A stretch of 64,000 nucleotides of DNA from Pseudomonadota bacterium (GCA_018240595.1 JAFEFL010000025.1:1-64000), one strand, 5' to 3'; positions 1 through 9,101 are shown, counted from the stretch's first letter. Translations and numbers: made by a program. The notes: generated from the sequence alone by a model not told the origin.

Positions 1-2
1 TC

Positions 3-71
3 ATCTACTTCATCCACGAGGCCAAGGTGAAGATGCCGGCGGCGGCGATGGCCTTGATCGAACGGCTTTAG
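3..71 (+). CDS. 3' end of an unidentified gene (partial)
   Basis: An open frame enters from the left edge and ends at a TAG at 69-71. It encodes about 22 residues ending in MPAAAMALIERL. The next gene starts 12 bp later in the same direction, which fits cotranscription. The fragment is too short to assign; a C-terminal helix of a LysR-type regulator is one guess. Only the codon-like composition and the tight spacing support it as real. Confidence 0.4.
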   Translation: MYFIHEAKVKMPAAAMALIERL

Positions 72-83
72 CGGAGCGCAGCG

Positions 84-1487
84 ATGGCGGCTATTTCCGA
101 CCTGAATGCCGCCGGACTCACCGGCCTTTATAGCCGGCGCGAATTGTCGCCGGTCGAGGTGACGCGCGACGCGCTCGGGCGCATTGACCGTTTCGAGCCG
201 GCGATCACCGCCTTCGTGCTGGTCGATCGCGACGGCGCACTGGCCGCCGCGCAAGCGTCGGAAGCGCGCTGGCGCAAAGGCGAGCCGATGGGTCTCGCCG
301 ACGGGCTGCCCGCCACCATCAAGGACATCATCGACGTCAAGGGTTGGCCGACTCGGAAGGGCTCGCTGACCACGCCCGACACCCCGGCGCCACACGATGC
401 CCCGGCCGTGGCGCGGCTGAAGGAGCACGGCGCCGTCATCCTCGGCAAGACGACGACGCCGGAATTCGGCTGGATCGGCGCCTGTCATTCGCCGCTCACC
501 GGCATCACCCGCAATCCATGGAATTTGTCGCGCACCACCGGCGGTTCGTCCGGGGGCGCGGTGGCGGCGGCGCTGCTCAATCTCGGCGTCCTGCATCTCG
601 GCACCGACGGCGCCGGCTCGATCCGCATTCCCGCGGCGTTCACCGGCACCTTCGGCATCAAGCCGAGCTATGGCCGCGTGCCGGCCTATCCCGCTTCGGC
701 CTTCACCGTGCTGGCGCATCAGGGCCCGCTGACGCGAACGGTGAGCGACGCGGCGCTGATGCTCAGCATCATCGGCCAGCCTGACATGCGCGACACCACC
801 GCGTGGAACACGCCGGCGCCGGATTATCGCGCCAGCCTCGATGACGGCGTGCGCGGCTTGCGCATCGCCTATTCGCCGCGGCTCGGCTACGTGAAGGAGC
901 TCGATTCAGAGATCGAAGCCGCAGCGCGCAAGGCGGCTCAGGTGTTTACCGAACTCGGCGCGACTGTCGAAGAAGTCGATCCGGGCTTCGCCGAGCCGAT
1001 CGCGATGGAAAAGAACATCTGGTACGCGGTCGCCGCCACCATCGTCGATGCGGTGCCGCCAGCGCAGCGTGAACAAATGGACGAGGGCCTGCGCCGCATG
1101 GCCGAGTTCGGCCGCCGCGTGACGCTCGCCGAGCATCTTGCCGCCCATGCGCAGCGCACCGAACTGGCGCTGCACATGCTGCGCTTCCATGAGCGCTACG
1201 ATCTGTTGCTGACGCCACAGATGCCGACCACGGCCATCGAGGCCGGCCGCGTGACGCCGGCCGACGGCCGCTTCGGCGACGAATGGATCAATTGGTCGCC
1301 CTACACCTACCCGTTCAACCTGACGCAGCAGCCGGCTGCGTCAGTGCCCTGCGGATTCGCGAGAGATGGTTTGCCGATGGCGCTGCAGATCGTTGGTCCA
1401 CCGCGCGACGATGCGCTGGTCTTGCGGGCCGCGCGAGCGTTCGAGAGCGCCCGGCCATTTCCGGTCTTGTCGGCGCCGCGCGCGTGA
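84..1487 (+). CDS. Amidase signature family amidohydrolase
   Basis: This is a 467-residue amidase-signature enzyme of the GatA/AtzF type, hydrolysing a carboxamide through a Ser-cisSer-Lys triad. The triad is visible: Lys80 in TIKD, Ser155 in TTGGSSGGAV and the nucleophile Ser179 in GTDGAGSIRIP. The spacings (75 and 24 residues) are the family's usual ones. The length is normal. No gatB or gatC lies nearby, so a stand-alone catabolic amidase is likelier than a tRNA amidotransferase subunit. It starts 12 bp after the stop of the partial gene at the left edge. The substrate cannot be read from the sequence. Confidence 0.9.
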   Translation: MAAISDLNAAGLTGLYSRRELSPVEVTRDALGRIDRFEPAITAFVLVDRDGALAAAQASEARWRKGEPMGLADGLPATIKDIIDVKGWPTRKGSLTTPDTPAPHDAPAVARLKEHGAVILGKTTTPEFGWIGACHSPLTGITRNPWNLSRTTGGSSGGAVAAALLNLGVLHLGTDGAGSIRIPAAFTGTFGIKPSYGRVPAYPASAFTVLAHQGPLTRTVSDAALMLSIIGQPDMRDTTAWNTPAPDYRASLDDGVRGLRIAYSPRLGYVKELDSEIEAAARKAAQVFTELGATVEEVDPGFAEPIAMEKNIWYAVAATIVDAVPPAQREQMDEGLRRMAEFGRRVTLAEHLAAHAQRTELALHMLRFHERYDLLLTPQMPTTAIEAGRVTPADGRFGDEWINWSPYTYPFNLTQQPAASVPCGFARDGLPMALQIVGPPRDDALVLRAARAFESARPFPVLSAPRA

Positions 1488-1515
1488 TCTCGCGCGCAGC
1501 GCCGCACGCCGGCGC

Positions 1516-2790
1516 TTATTCCGCCGGCTGCATCTCGGCCTGGCGGCCCTCGATGGTCACGATCATCACCACCAGCGCCACGGTGGCGAGGAACATCAGA
1601 AACGCCACTGCCGCGTTGGCGCCGAGCACCAGGCCGAAGCCGCCGGCCTGATGCAGGTAAGCGATCATGCCGACAGCGATCGTCGATGAAATGAACAACG
1701 TGAAATAGCGCACGGCATAGACACGGCCGCGCCAGGCATCCGCGGTGTAGCGCGCCAGGATCATGTCGTTCACTGTCACTTGGGCATAGATCGCGGCAAT
1801 GGCGATAGCGAGCGCGATCATCAGCGCCACGCCATCGGCATAGGATGCCCAAAGATTGCCGAGGAAGCCGAGCGCGGTCACCACGGCGAACAGGTAGTGC
1901 GGCGCGAACCATTCCACCAGGCGGCCAATCGCCAGCTGCGCCAGCGCGCCGCACAGCAGCACCGCGGTGGCGACGCTGCCGACCAGCACCAGCGGCACGC
2001 CCTGAACCATGCCCTCGTCGACGATCTTCGGCAGCGCGATGGTCAGTACGTTGAACACGAGGCCGGCGCTCAGCGCGATCACCAGGAACAGGCCGAACAT
2101 CACCGCCATAAGCTTCGCCGTCAACGCGATCGCCGGCTTCGACTGCCGCTTGCTGGCGTGGTGCCGGTCGTCCGGCGTCATGCGCAAATAGAAGATGCCG
2201 GTCAGCAGCAGCAGCGCGGCCGGCGCATAGAACGCGGCGCGCCAGCTGATCCAGTAGGCGAGCGCGGCGGACACGCCGGCGGCGAGCGACACGCCGAGAT
2301 TGCCGCACACGCCATTGAAGGCGAGCGTGCGCCCCATGGCGTTGCCATGGGCGCTGGCGGCCTCGATCAGCATCGCCATGCCGACCGGGTGATAGATCGC
2401 GGCGAAAATGCCGAGCGCGAACATCGCCGCCGACAGCACGATCAGGTTCGGCGCCAGCGCCACCGCGAGCATCGAGGCGCCGCAGCCGAGATAGAAGGTG
2501 GCCATCATGTTGCGGCGACTCCAGCGGTCGGCGAGCCAGCCGGCCGGCAGTGAGAAGATGCCGAAAGCAAGGAAGGCCGCGCTCGAGAGCACGATCAATT
2601 CGCTGTAGGGCCGGCCATAGACCGCCTCGAGCCCGATCACGACCGTCGGATAGATCAGCAGGACGAAATGGTCGAAGCCGTGCGCGATGTTGAGGAAGGA
2701 GATCGAACGCCGGCGGGCGCTGTCATCGGTCAGGGCGGCGGCTGGTGTCGGGGTCATTGGCATGCGCTTTCTGGGCGGAATCGCCCTCAT
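1516..2790 (-). CDS. MFS transporter, fosmidomycin-resistance (Fsr)-like
   Basis: A 424-residue major facilitator protein with about 12 hydrophobic segments. The N-terminal AHGFDHFVLLIYPT stretch and the following loop LADRWSRR resemble Fsr-type exporters. The first methionine at 2790 is used here; methionines 10 and 12 (2763, 2757) are alternatives, and none has a strong ribosome binding site. It is transcribed divergently from an AraC-type regulator, a common arrangement for an exporter and its activator (compare NimT/NimR). Its 3' end converges on the amidase with about 28 bp between stops. The exported compound is unknown. Confidence 0.82.
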   Translation of the reverse strand: MRAIPPRKRMPMTPTPAAALTDDSARRRSISFLNIAHGFDHFVLLIYPTVVIGLEAVYGRPYSELIVLSSAAFLAFGIFSLPAGWLADRWSRRNMMATFYLGCGASMLAVALAPNLIVLSAAMFALGIFAAIYHPVGMAMLIEAASAHGNAMGRTLAFNGVCGNLGVSLAAGVSAALAYWISWRAAFYAPAALLLLTGIFYLRMTPDDRHHASKRQSKPAIALTAKLMAVMFGLFLVIALSAGLVFNVLTIALPKIVDEGMVQGVPLVLVGSVATAVLLCGALAQLAIGRLVEWFAPHYLFAVVTALGFLGNLWASYADGVALMIALAIAIAAIYAQVTVNDMILARYTADAWRGRVYAVRYFTLFISSTIAVGMIAYLHQAGGFGLVLGANAAVAFLMFLATVALVVMIVTIEGRQAEMQPAE

Positions 2791-2864
2791 TTACCCCGCT
2801 ACTATAGGCTTGCCTTTTGGCGATGTTCGGTCGATTTTCGTCGCGAACGAGCCAGGCGACGGGC

Positions 2865-3647
2865 ATGACCGAAGTTCCCGAATACCGAGCCAATATGGAC
2901 AATGCACCGCGCCCGGTTGCGGTGATGGCCAAGACCTGCGGCGCCACCGAGCACATCCCCCTGCACATCCACCGACGTGGGCAGTTGCTCCATGCGACCA
3001 GCGGCATCATGCGCGTCGAGACCGCGCGTTCGGCCTGGATCCTGCCGCCTGCCCGGGCGGTGTGGCTGCCGCCGCAGATGCCGCACAGCGTGCGGATGCG
3101 CAGCAAGGTCGAGATGCGCACCGTCTACATCGACGCCGATTTGTGCCGCACCCTGCCGGCCACGCCGGTGTTGGCCGAGATTTCCGGGCTGTTGCGCGAA
3201 CTGATCCTCGCGTTGCTCGACGAGCCCGTCGATTACGGCGAGGCCGACCGCGGCGGCGCCATCGCCCGGCTCATCCTCACCGAACTCGGCCGGCTCGATG
3301 CGCGGCGTTTCGATGTGCCGATGCCGCGAGACGAACGGGCATTACGTGTAGCGCACGCCCTGCTCGACGACCCCGCGATCGACCACGATCTCGACCGCTG
3401 GGCCGACGAAGCCGGCGCCAGCCGCCGCACGCTGGCGCGGCTGTTCCGTCACGAAACCGGGCTGGGTTTCGCGGAATGGCGCGCCCGCCTCCGCGCCATT
3501 GACGGCCTGGCGCGATTGTCGAACGGCGCGTCGGTCGCCGAGACCGCGGGCGCGGTCGGTTATGCCAGCGCCTCGGCCTTCTCAGCGATGATCCATCGCA
3601 CCTTGGGCGGTCCACCGCGGTTGCTCACCCGTCACGCAGCCTCATAG
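2865..3647 (+). CDS. AraC family transcriptional regulator
   Basis: A 260-residue regulator with an N-terminal cupin-like sensor domain (HIPLHIHRRGQLL, then WILPPARAVWLPP) and a C-terminal double helix-turn-helix (about residues 160-255: DLDRWADEAGASRRTLARLF and SVAETAGAVGYASASAFSAM). This layout matches the AraC_binding/HTH_18 type. Possible starts are TTG 2817, ATG 2823, ATG 2865 and ATG 2895; 2865 leaves room for a shared promoter with the divergent MFS gene. It probably controls that exporter. The inducer is unknown. Confidence 0.82.
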   Translation: MTEVPEYRANMDNAPRPVAVMAKTCGATEHIPLHIHRRGQLLHATSGIMRVETARSAWILPPARAVWLPPQMPHSVRMRSKVEMRTVYIDADLCRTLPATPVLAEISGLLRELILALLDEPVDYGEADRGGAIARLILTELGRLDARRFDVPMPRDERALRVAHALLDDPAIDHDLDRWADEAGASRRTLARLFRHETGLGFAEWRARLRAIDGLARLSNGASVAETAGAVGYASASAFSAMIHRTLGGPPRLLTRHAAS

Positions 3648-3748
3648 AGCAACCACAACCCTTGCGCGAATCGGGTGCGTTGTGGACAGCGCCAGGGCAG
3701 CACGCTGTAGTTGCGCAACCTGTCAATACAAGCGGTCGGGGGGCCGCC

Positions 3749-4501
3749 ATGCGTTGCCGGAGGCGCGTCCGCGCGGCGATCACGATCGCCGCGGCCTTCT
3801 CTTGCTGCGTCCTGTGGCCGGCGTCACGCGTCGCCGCCGAGGAAGAATATTCGCAGGTCATGCAGTTCTCCGGCCGCGACCTGTGGCGCAACGGCGTCTT
3901 CGCCTATTCCGGCTTCCTGTTCGCACCGGGAGGCTTCGACCGCGACGGCTTGATGCTGAAGGTTCTGATGAATGGCGGCCTCTATCGCTACTGGCCCAGC
4001 AGCATGCCGGGTGAGCGCGTGATCGGCGCCGAGTGGCAAACCCAGTTCATGCCCGGCTTCCGCATCAAGCGCGGCGAAGCCGAAATGAAGCTCTTCTTCG
4101 GTCCGGAATGGCAAACACACTGGCTCGAACCTGACGATCCCGGCAACCGTCTGCGCGGCCGCAATTTCGGCCTGCGCTTCGCCAGCGAACTGTGGTGGGA
4201 AAGGACGCCAGACACGCTGATTGCCGGCGACGCGTCGCTGTCAACCCTCGCCACCAGCCATTCGGCGCGACTGGCCTATGGCTGGCGGATCACCGGCGAA
4301 CTGCTAAACGACGAGAGCTTTTACGTCGGCCCCGAGGTGCAGTATTTCGGCGCCGACGGCTACGCCCAGACCCGCATCGGCCTGCATGTCACCAGCCTGA
4401 GGACCGAAGACATCGAGTGGTCGGTCGGCATCGGCTACGCCCGCGACAGCGACGGCCATTCGAGTCCCTATGTCCGGCTGGGTCTCGCGCAGCGCCTCTG
4501 A
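3749..4501 (+). CDS. BcsS-type cellulose biosynthesis-associated protein
   Basis: A 250-residue protein with an N-terminal signal peptide (basic MRCRRRVR, hydrophobic core, cleavage near SRVAAEEE). The mature part is rich in short beta strands and aromatic residues (FAYSGFLFAPGGFDRDG, YGWRITGELL) and ends in a strand-like YVRLGLAQRL, like an outer-membrane beta barrel. This matches the alphaproteobacterial BcsS family. Starts further upstream are open (from 3662), but 3749 gives the signal peptide directly and has a GGGGGG-rich site in front. No cellulose synthase genes lie in the window, so a role in cellulose export rests on family membership only. Confidence 0.7.
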   Translation: MRCRRRVRAAITIAAAFSCCVLWPASRVAAEEEYSQVMQFSGRDLWRNGVFAYSGFLFAPGGFDRDGLMLKVLMNGGLYRYWPSSMPGERVIGAEWQTQFMPGFRIKRGEAEMKLFFGPEWQTHWLEPDDPGNRLRGRNFGLRFASELWWERTPDTLIAGDASLSTLATSHSARLAYGWRITGELLNDESFYVGPEVQYFGADGYAQTRIGLHVTSLRTEDIEWSVGIGYARDSDGHSSPYVRLGLAQRL

Positions 4502-4546
4502 TACCGTTAGAACACGCGGAACAACCGGCGCTCTGGAGACCTTCCG

Positions 4547-4900
4547 ATGGAATGCGCGATCAATCTTGCCGAGAAACTTGCGACCTTCGATCAGCGCTGG
4601 TCGCCGCGAACGGTGTCGGAGTTCAACGGACACGATATCATGGTCGTCAAAGTTCTCGGCGAGTTCAACTGGCACTCGCATCCGGACACCGATGACTTCT
4701 TCCTGGTGCTCAAGGGCACGCTCGATATCGAAATGCGCGAGCAGACTGTCACGCTCGGCCCGGGCGAGATGTTCATCGTTCCCAAGGGCGTTGAGCACCG
4801 GCCGGTCGCACGCGAGGAAGTCCACATGCTGCTGATCGAGCCGACCGGCACGCCGAACACGGGCGATCGCGCGACCGCGGCAAAGCGGCAGGTGATCTGA
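4547..4900 (+). CDS. Small cupin-domain protein
   Basis: A 117-residue single-domain cupin. Motif 1 is visible as FNWHSHPDTDDFFLVLKG, with the metal-ligand His pair and Glu/Asp region. Motif 2 is LGPGEMFIVPKGVEHRP, with the final His ligand. Such proteins act as small isomerases, dioxygenases or sugar/ligand sensors; the sequence does not decide which. The start has a GGAG site about 8 bp upstream. It lies 45 bp after the BcsS-like gene on the same strand and ends just before the convergent exporter operon. Confidence 0.85.
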   Translation: MECAINLAEKLATFDQRWSPRTVSEFNGHDIMVVKVLGEFNWHSHPDTDDFFLVLKGTLDIEMREQTVTLGPGEMFIVPKGVEHRPVAREEVHMLLIEPTGTPNTGDRATAAKRQVI

Positions 4901-4906
4901 CGCCGG

Positions 4907-6067
4907 TCAGTCGAGCGTGCGCCTGAAGCGGGTCACCGCGATAGTCATCGCAATCAGCATCAGAACGGCGAGTGCGGCGGCGTCGTAGCGAAGATCGCCA
5001 ATAGTCGCCCCCTTGAGCATGATCGAGCGCACGATACGCAGGTAATGCGTCAGCGGCAGTGCCTCGCCGACCGCGCGCGCCCAGGCGGGCATGCCGGCAA
5101 ACGGAAACATGAAGCCCGACAACAGGATGTTCGGCAGAAAGAACATGATCGACATCTGCATCGCCTGAAGCTGGTTCTGCGCCACGGTCGAGAAGGTGTA
5201 GCCGATCGATAGATTGGCGGCGATGAAAAGGGTGCTGAGTGCCGCCAGCACGCCGAGATTACCGAGCATCGGCACGCCGAACAGGAGGACGCCGATGGCG
5301 ATAATCATCGCCGCCTGCACGAAGCCGACGAGCACATAGGGGATAATCTTGCCAAGCATGATCTCGATTGGCGTGATCGGCATGGCAAGCAGGTTTTCCA
5401 TGGTGCCGCGCTCGATCTCGCGCGTCACCGACAGCGCCGTATAGATCAGCATGGTCATGGTCAGGATCGTGCCGACGAGCCCGGGCACGATGTTCAGCTC
5501 GGTTTTGGCCGCTGGATTGTAGCGCGCGTGGGTCCGGATCTCGAACGGGGCAGTACCCGCCTGCGGAATCGCGTAGTCATGCGCCAGTGCGGTCTGCACC
5601 AGGCGGCCGAGCGCACTGAGCGCCGAGCTGGCGGCGACGGGATCGGTCGCATCGGCCGCGACCAGCATCGCCGGCACGTCGCCGCGGCGCAATTCGCGCT
5701 CGAAATTCGCCGGAATCTCGATGCCGAACAGCACTTTGCCGGACGCCAGCAGCCGATCCAGCTCGGCCTCGGTGCGCGGCAGTTCCGTTACCTTGAAATA
5801 ACGCGTGTTGTTGAGCGCGGCGAGGATCGAGCGGCCGACGTCGCTCGATTCCTGCAACAGCAGCGCCGTCGGCAGATCGCGCGGCGTCGTATTGATGGCG
5901 TAGCCGAACAGCAGAAGCTGCACCAGCGGGATAGTGACGATCATGATGAAGGATACGCGATCGCGCCTGAGCTGGATGAACTCCTTGATCAATACGGCCC
6001 AGGTTTTGCGCCAGAAGCCGTCGCCGCGCGTGCGCCGAGGCGCTTCGTCGGGGATAACCTGGTTCAT
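4907..6067 (-). CDS. ABC-2 type exporter permease
   Basis: A 386-residue integral membrane protein of the ABC-2 family (YhhJ/YbhR-like). It has one N-terminal membrane segment (VSFIMIVTIPLVQLLLFGYA), a large extracytoplasmic loop of about 130 residues, then five segments including LVGTILTMTMLIYTALSV and the conserved REIERGTMENLLAMPITPIE cytoplasmic stretch. It is the membrane half of a three-gene exporter. Its start codon overlaps the stop of the ATPase gene by 4 bp (ATGA at 6064-6067), so translation is probably coupled. The substrate may be hydrophobic drugs or metabolites, by analogy with YbhFSR. Confidence 0.88.
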   Translation of the reverse strand: MNQVIPDEAPRRTRGDGFWRKTWAVLIKEFIQLRRDRVSFIMIVTIPLVQLLLFGYAINTTPRDLPTALLLQESSDVGRSILAALNNTRYFKVTELPRTEAELDRLLASGKVLFGIEIPANFERELRRGDVPAMLVAADATDPVAASSALSALGRLVQTALAHDYAIPQAGTAPFEIRTHARYNPAAKTELNIVPGLVGTILTMTMLIYTALSVTREIERGTMENLLAMPITPIEIMLGKIIPYVLVGFVQAAMIIAIGVLLFGVPMLGNLGVLAALSTLFIAANLSIGYTFSTVAQNQLQAMQMSIMFFLPNILLSGFMFPFAGMPAWARAVGEALPLTHYLRIVRSIMLKGATIGDLRYDAAALAVLMLIAMTIAVTRFRRTLD

Positions 6068-7032
6068 TGGAAGTTGTCTTTCGCCCGGCCCATCAAATCG
6101 ATGAACACGTCCTCAAGCGAGGCCTCGGAGCGCTGCCAGTCAAGATCGCGCCGCTCCTTATACGGTCCGATCGCCCTCTCGAGCGCATCGGCATCGCGAC
6201 CCGATACGTGAAGGCTGGTGCCGAAGGGCGCTACCATGTCGATGCCCGGTCTGTGCTCGAGTTCATGGACGAGCGCGCTCAAGCCGATGCCGCCGGCACT
6301 GCGCGACGACACGACATAGGTCGTCAGGTGCGATGCCGCGATCACTTCGTCGACCGTGCCACGTACGAGAAGTTCGCCGTAAGCGATATAGGCAATCTCG
6401 TGGCAGCGCTCGGCTTCGTCCATGTAATGTGTCGACACCAGCACAGTCAGGCCGTCGGCGGCGAGTGCGTGGATTTCGTTCCAGAACTCGCGTCGCGCCT
6501 TCGGATCGACGCCCGCCGTCGGCTCGTCAAGCAGGAGAAGCTGCGGGCTCGGCATGGTGCAGGCCCCGAGCGCGAGGCGTTGCTTCCAGCCGCCCGAGAG
6601 TTCTCCAGCGAGCTGTTCCTCGCGGCCGGACAGGCCGAGGCGCTCGATCGCCGCGCGCGCTGCGGCGCGCGGCTTCTGCAGCCCGTAAATGCGGCCGATA
6701 AATTCGAGGTTCTCGCGCACCGACAGATCTTGATAGAGGCTAAAGCGCTGCGTCATGTAACCGACCTTGCGCTTGATCTTGTCGGTTTCGGTGCGGATGT
6801 CGAAGCCGAGACAGGTGCCGGTGCCTTCGTCCGGCGTCAGCAGGCCGCACAACATGCGGATGGTGGTCGTCTTGCCGGACCCGTTCGGCCCGAGAAAACC
6901 GTAGATGGTGCCGCGCTTCACCTGCATCGACACGTCGCGCACCACGGCGCGGCCGTCGAAACGCTTGGTCAGGTGCTGCACGTCGATGACGATGTCGCGG
7001 CCGTCATCGCCCCTGGCGATGGCCGCATTCAT
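6064..7032 (-). CDS. ABC exporter ATP-binding protein
   Basis: A 322-residue ATPase powering the adjacent ABC-2 permease. Walker A is GPNGSGKTTT, the signature is LSGGWKQRLALG and Walker B is LLLLDEPTAGVDP. The C-terminal extension after residue 240 is typical of CcmA/YbhF-type drug exporter ATPases. An open frame extends upstream to 7212 but that part overlaps the HlyD gene; the start at 7032 gives a 4-bp ATGA overlap with its stop. It forms an operon with the HlyD protein upstream and the permease downstream. Confidence 0.92.
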   Translation of the reverse strand: MNAAIARGDDGRDIVIDVQHLTKRFDGRAVVRDVSMQVKRGTIYGFLGPNGSGKTTTIRMLCGLLTPDEGTGTCLGFDIRTETDKIKRKVGYMTQRFSLYQDLSVRENLEFIGRIYGLQKPRAAARAAIERLGLSGREEQLAGELSGGWKQRLALGACTMPSPQLLLLDEPTAGVDPKARREFWNEIHALAADGLTVLVSTHYMDEAERCHEIAYIAYGELLVRGTVDEVIAASHLTTYVVSSRSAGGIGLSALVHELEHRPGIDMVAPFGTSLHVSGRDADALERAIGPYKERRDLDWQRSEASLEDVFIDLMGRAKDNFQ

Positions 7033-7784
7033 GGCGCCACTCCGCGTGTGACGGTGACGGGTTGGCCGACGCGGAATTTGGACGGATCGTCCGGCCGTGC
7101 CTCGATCAGGTAGACGAGCTTGGCGCGCTCCTCGAGGCTGTAAATGACCGGTGGAGTGTATTCGGCGCTGCGCGCGATGAAGGTGACCTTGGCGGTCAGG
7201 CCCGCCGCACAACTGTCGCAGCTTACGCCGACGCTCTCGCCGATCTGGATGGCGGCGAGTTCGCGCTCCGGCGCGAAGAAACGGATCTTGAGGTTGGCCG
7301 GCGGCAGCAGCGCCACGACCGGCTTGCCCGGCTGCACGGTCTCGCCGGGCCGGTAATAGACTTCCTCGACCGTCCCGGTGACAGGGCTCAACTGCCGCCG
7401 CCGCGTCAGGCGCGTCTGCGCGGCGTCGAGATTAGCCTGCGCCTGCTGGAGTGCCGCCTTGGCGTCGTCGAGCGTCTTCTGCGTGCCGGCCGCGGTCTTC
7501 AGAAGCTCCTGGGCGCGGGCAAAAGCCTGCTGCGCGGACGCCAGTGTCGCCTCGCGCACCTGCACGTCGGCCTTCTGCATGTCGTTGTCGAGCGTGAATA
7601 GGAGGTCCCCCTTGGACGCCTTGTCGCCCTGGCGCACCTTCAGCTCCTCGACGCGCCCCTGCTCGTCCGGCGACACGAAGATGGTTTCGGCCTCGACCCA
7701 GCCCTGAAGCTGGCGGTCGTCGCTCTTGCTGCAGGCGCTGAGCGCCAGCGCCGCCATCGCCAGCGCGGCATAACGGAACGTCAT
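7029..7784 (-). CDS. HlyD-family periplasmic adaptor lipoprotein
   Basis: A 251-residue membrane fusion protein. The N-terminus is a lipoprotein signal with lipobox LSAC (Cys18), so it is likely anchored by lipid. It then has a half lipoyl domain (GRVEELKVRQGDKASKGDLLFTLD), an alanine/glutamine-rich coiled coil (about 75-125) and the second half (SPVTGTVEEVYYRPGETVQPGKPV). It would link the inner-membrane exporter to an outer-membrane channel, which is not encoded nearby. It is second in the TetR-HlyD-ATPase-permease operon. Confidence 0.9.
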   Translation of the reverse strand: MTFRYAALAMAALALSACSKSDDRQLQGWVEAETIFVSPDEQGRVEELKVRQGDKASKGDLLFTLDNDMQKADVQVREATLASAQQAFARAQELLKTAAGTQKTLDDAKAALQQAQANLDAAQTRLTRRRQLSPVTGTVEEVYYRPGETVQPGKPVVALLPPANLKIRFFAPERELAAIQIGESVGVSCDSCAAGLTAKVTFIARSAEYTPPVIYSLEERAKLVYLIEARPDDPSKFRVGQPVTVTRGVAP

Positions 7785-7787
7785 GAC

Positions 7788-8510
7788 TCAACTCCTCGGA
7801 GCAAACAGAATGTCGATATGGGCCTGCATCATCCTGCGCACGTCGAGCGGCGCGATGTCGCCGAACAGGCCGGTCCAGATGATGGCGACAAGACCGGGCG
7901 CCGCCATGAGCTGCGGAAACTCCACGAGCTGCTCGGGCACTTCGCCACGCGCGGCGCCGCGCTTGAGGATGGCCCGCAGCGCCTCGAAGATGCGCGACAG
8001 CACTTCGCGGTAATAGAACTCGGCGAGCTTGGGGAAGCGCCGGCCTTCGGCGATCATCAGGCGGATGACATCCTTGCGCCTCGTCTCGAACACTTCATGC
8101 ACGAAGACATCGCGCATGTGCTCGGCGAGCTTCTTGGTCGGGATGTCGGTCTGGCCCAGGCTCTCGAAGCCGCCGATGATCGGCGTCAGCATCGCGCGCA
8201 GCAGTTCCTGAAACAGCGTCTCCTTGTCGCGGAAATAGAGATAGATGGTGCCCTTGGCGATGCCGGCACGCTTGGCGACATCATCGAGCCGCGCCGCCTC
8301 GAAACCCCGCTCGGCGAACTCATCCAGCGCCGCGGCGAGGATCGCCTCGCGCCGGTCAGCGCCGCGCGCGCCGCGGGCTCCGCCGGTGGCTCCGTCCGGC
8401 ACCAGGACGGCGGGCGCCTTGGCCGCAGCGCTTCGCGCGCCGCGCTTCCCCGCACCGGCTGTACCGGCCCTCTTCTTCGTCTTCCGCGCCGCAGGCTTGC
8501 CGGGGCTCAT
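7788..8510 (-). CDS. TetR/AcrR family transcriptional regulator
   Basis: A 240-residue TetR regulator. A basic Ala/Lys/Arg-rich tail of about 48 residues precedes the DNA-binding domain, which is clear: REAILAAALDEFAERGFEAA, then DDVAKRAGIAKGTIYLYFRDKETLF. The C-terminal half is the ligand-binding and dimerisation domain. It is the first gene of the exporter operon, 3 bp ahead of the HlyD gene. A perfect palindrome lies 14 bp upstream of its start, so it very likely represses itself and the exporter until a ligand binds. The long basic N-tail is unusual but common in high-GC alphaproteobacteria. Confidence 0.92.
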   Translation of the reverse strand: MSPGKPAARKTKKRAGTAGAGKRGARSAAAKAPAVLVPDGATGGARGARGADRREAILAAALDEFAERGFEAARLDDVAKRAGIAKGTIYLYFRDKETLFQELLRAMLTPIIGGFESLGQTDIPTKKLAEHMRDVFVHEVFETRRKDVIRLMIAEGRRFPKLAEFYYREVLSRIFEALRAILKRGAARGEVPEQLVEFPQLMAAPGLVAIIWTGLFGDIAPLDVRRMMQAHIDILFAPRS

Positions 8511-8524
8511 GACCGTATCCGGTT

Positions 8525-8544
8525 ATGACTGACTGGTCAGTCAT
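8525..8544. promoter_or_regulatory. Probable TetR operator (perfect palindrome)
   Basis: ATGACTGAC-TG-GTCAGTCAT has two perfect 9-base arms around a 2-base centre. It sits 14 bp upstream of the TetR start codon. The TGACTGAC..GTCAGTCA pattern is typical of operators of TetR regulators controlling efflux pumps. The inference is autorepression and repression of the downstream exporter genes. Confidence 0.8.
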
Positions 8545-8696
8545 TTCTACACCCGATGCCAGACCGGTGCAACCCGCCCTCTTGCGCCCCAAGGAGGCTC
8601 ACCAACACAATGCAAATGAGAGGGCCAAAGGGCGATGGGACAACGGCGCGGCCGACCGCCGTGGCAGTTGGATCGCGAACATGGCCGATACCGGCT

Positions 8697-9101
8697 TCAG
8701 CCCTTGGCGTCGCAGAAGAAGGTGCGGATCACGCACTCCTTGCCGCCCTCGCGGTAGCAGGCCTGCAGCGCCGCGTTCTGGGTGGCGCCGAGCTTGGCGC
8801 CCCTGCCCCAGCCGAAGGCGCCGCAGGGATTCGCGTAATCCACGGCAAAGGCGGCACAATTCCGCTTCGAGGTCGTCGCCACGACGCGGCAGCCCTCGCC
8901 CTGGCATTTCGCCATCGCCGATTCACGCGCCGCGTTCGCCGAATCGAAGTCGTAAGCCTCGCCGAACGCGCCGCACGACCCAACGGCCAGCGCGCCGGCG
9001 GCGCGCGCGACGCTGACCGTGACGAACGTCATCGTCGCGATGGCGAACAGCAGGCTCGCGATCACGACCATGCGCATGGCAGGCGTGTAGGTATCGGCCA
9101 T
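8697..9101 (-). CDS. DUF4189 secreted/membrane-anchored protein
   Basis: A 134-residue protein with an N-terminal hydrophobic segment (MRMVVIASLLFAIATMTFVTVSVARA) acting as signal peptide or anchor. The rest is a DUF4189-type domain: repeated CGAFGEAYDF, ARESAMAKC, NCAAFAVDY and CGAFGWGRGAKLGATQNAALQAC elements with about seven cysteines, probably paired in the periplasm. The start at 9101 was chosen over 9134 because it directly precedes the signal segment; 9077 is also possible. It stands alone between the TetR operator region and the molybdenum-cofactor cluster. Its function is unknown. Confidence 0.72.
   Translation of the reverse strand: MADTYTPAMRMVVIASLLFAIATMTFVTVSVARAAGALAVGSCGAFGEAYDFDSANAARESAMAKCQGEGCRVVATTSKRNCAAFAVDYANPCGAFGWGRGAKLGATQNAALQACYREGGKECVIRTFFCDAKG

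Noticed and set aside
84..1487. gatA (Glu-tRNA amidotransferase subunit A)
   Set aside because: The triad is present, but no gatB or gatC is near, so a general amidase is the safer call.
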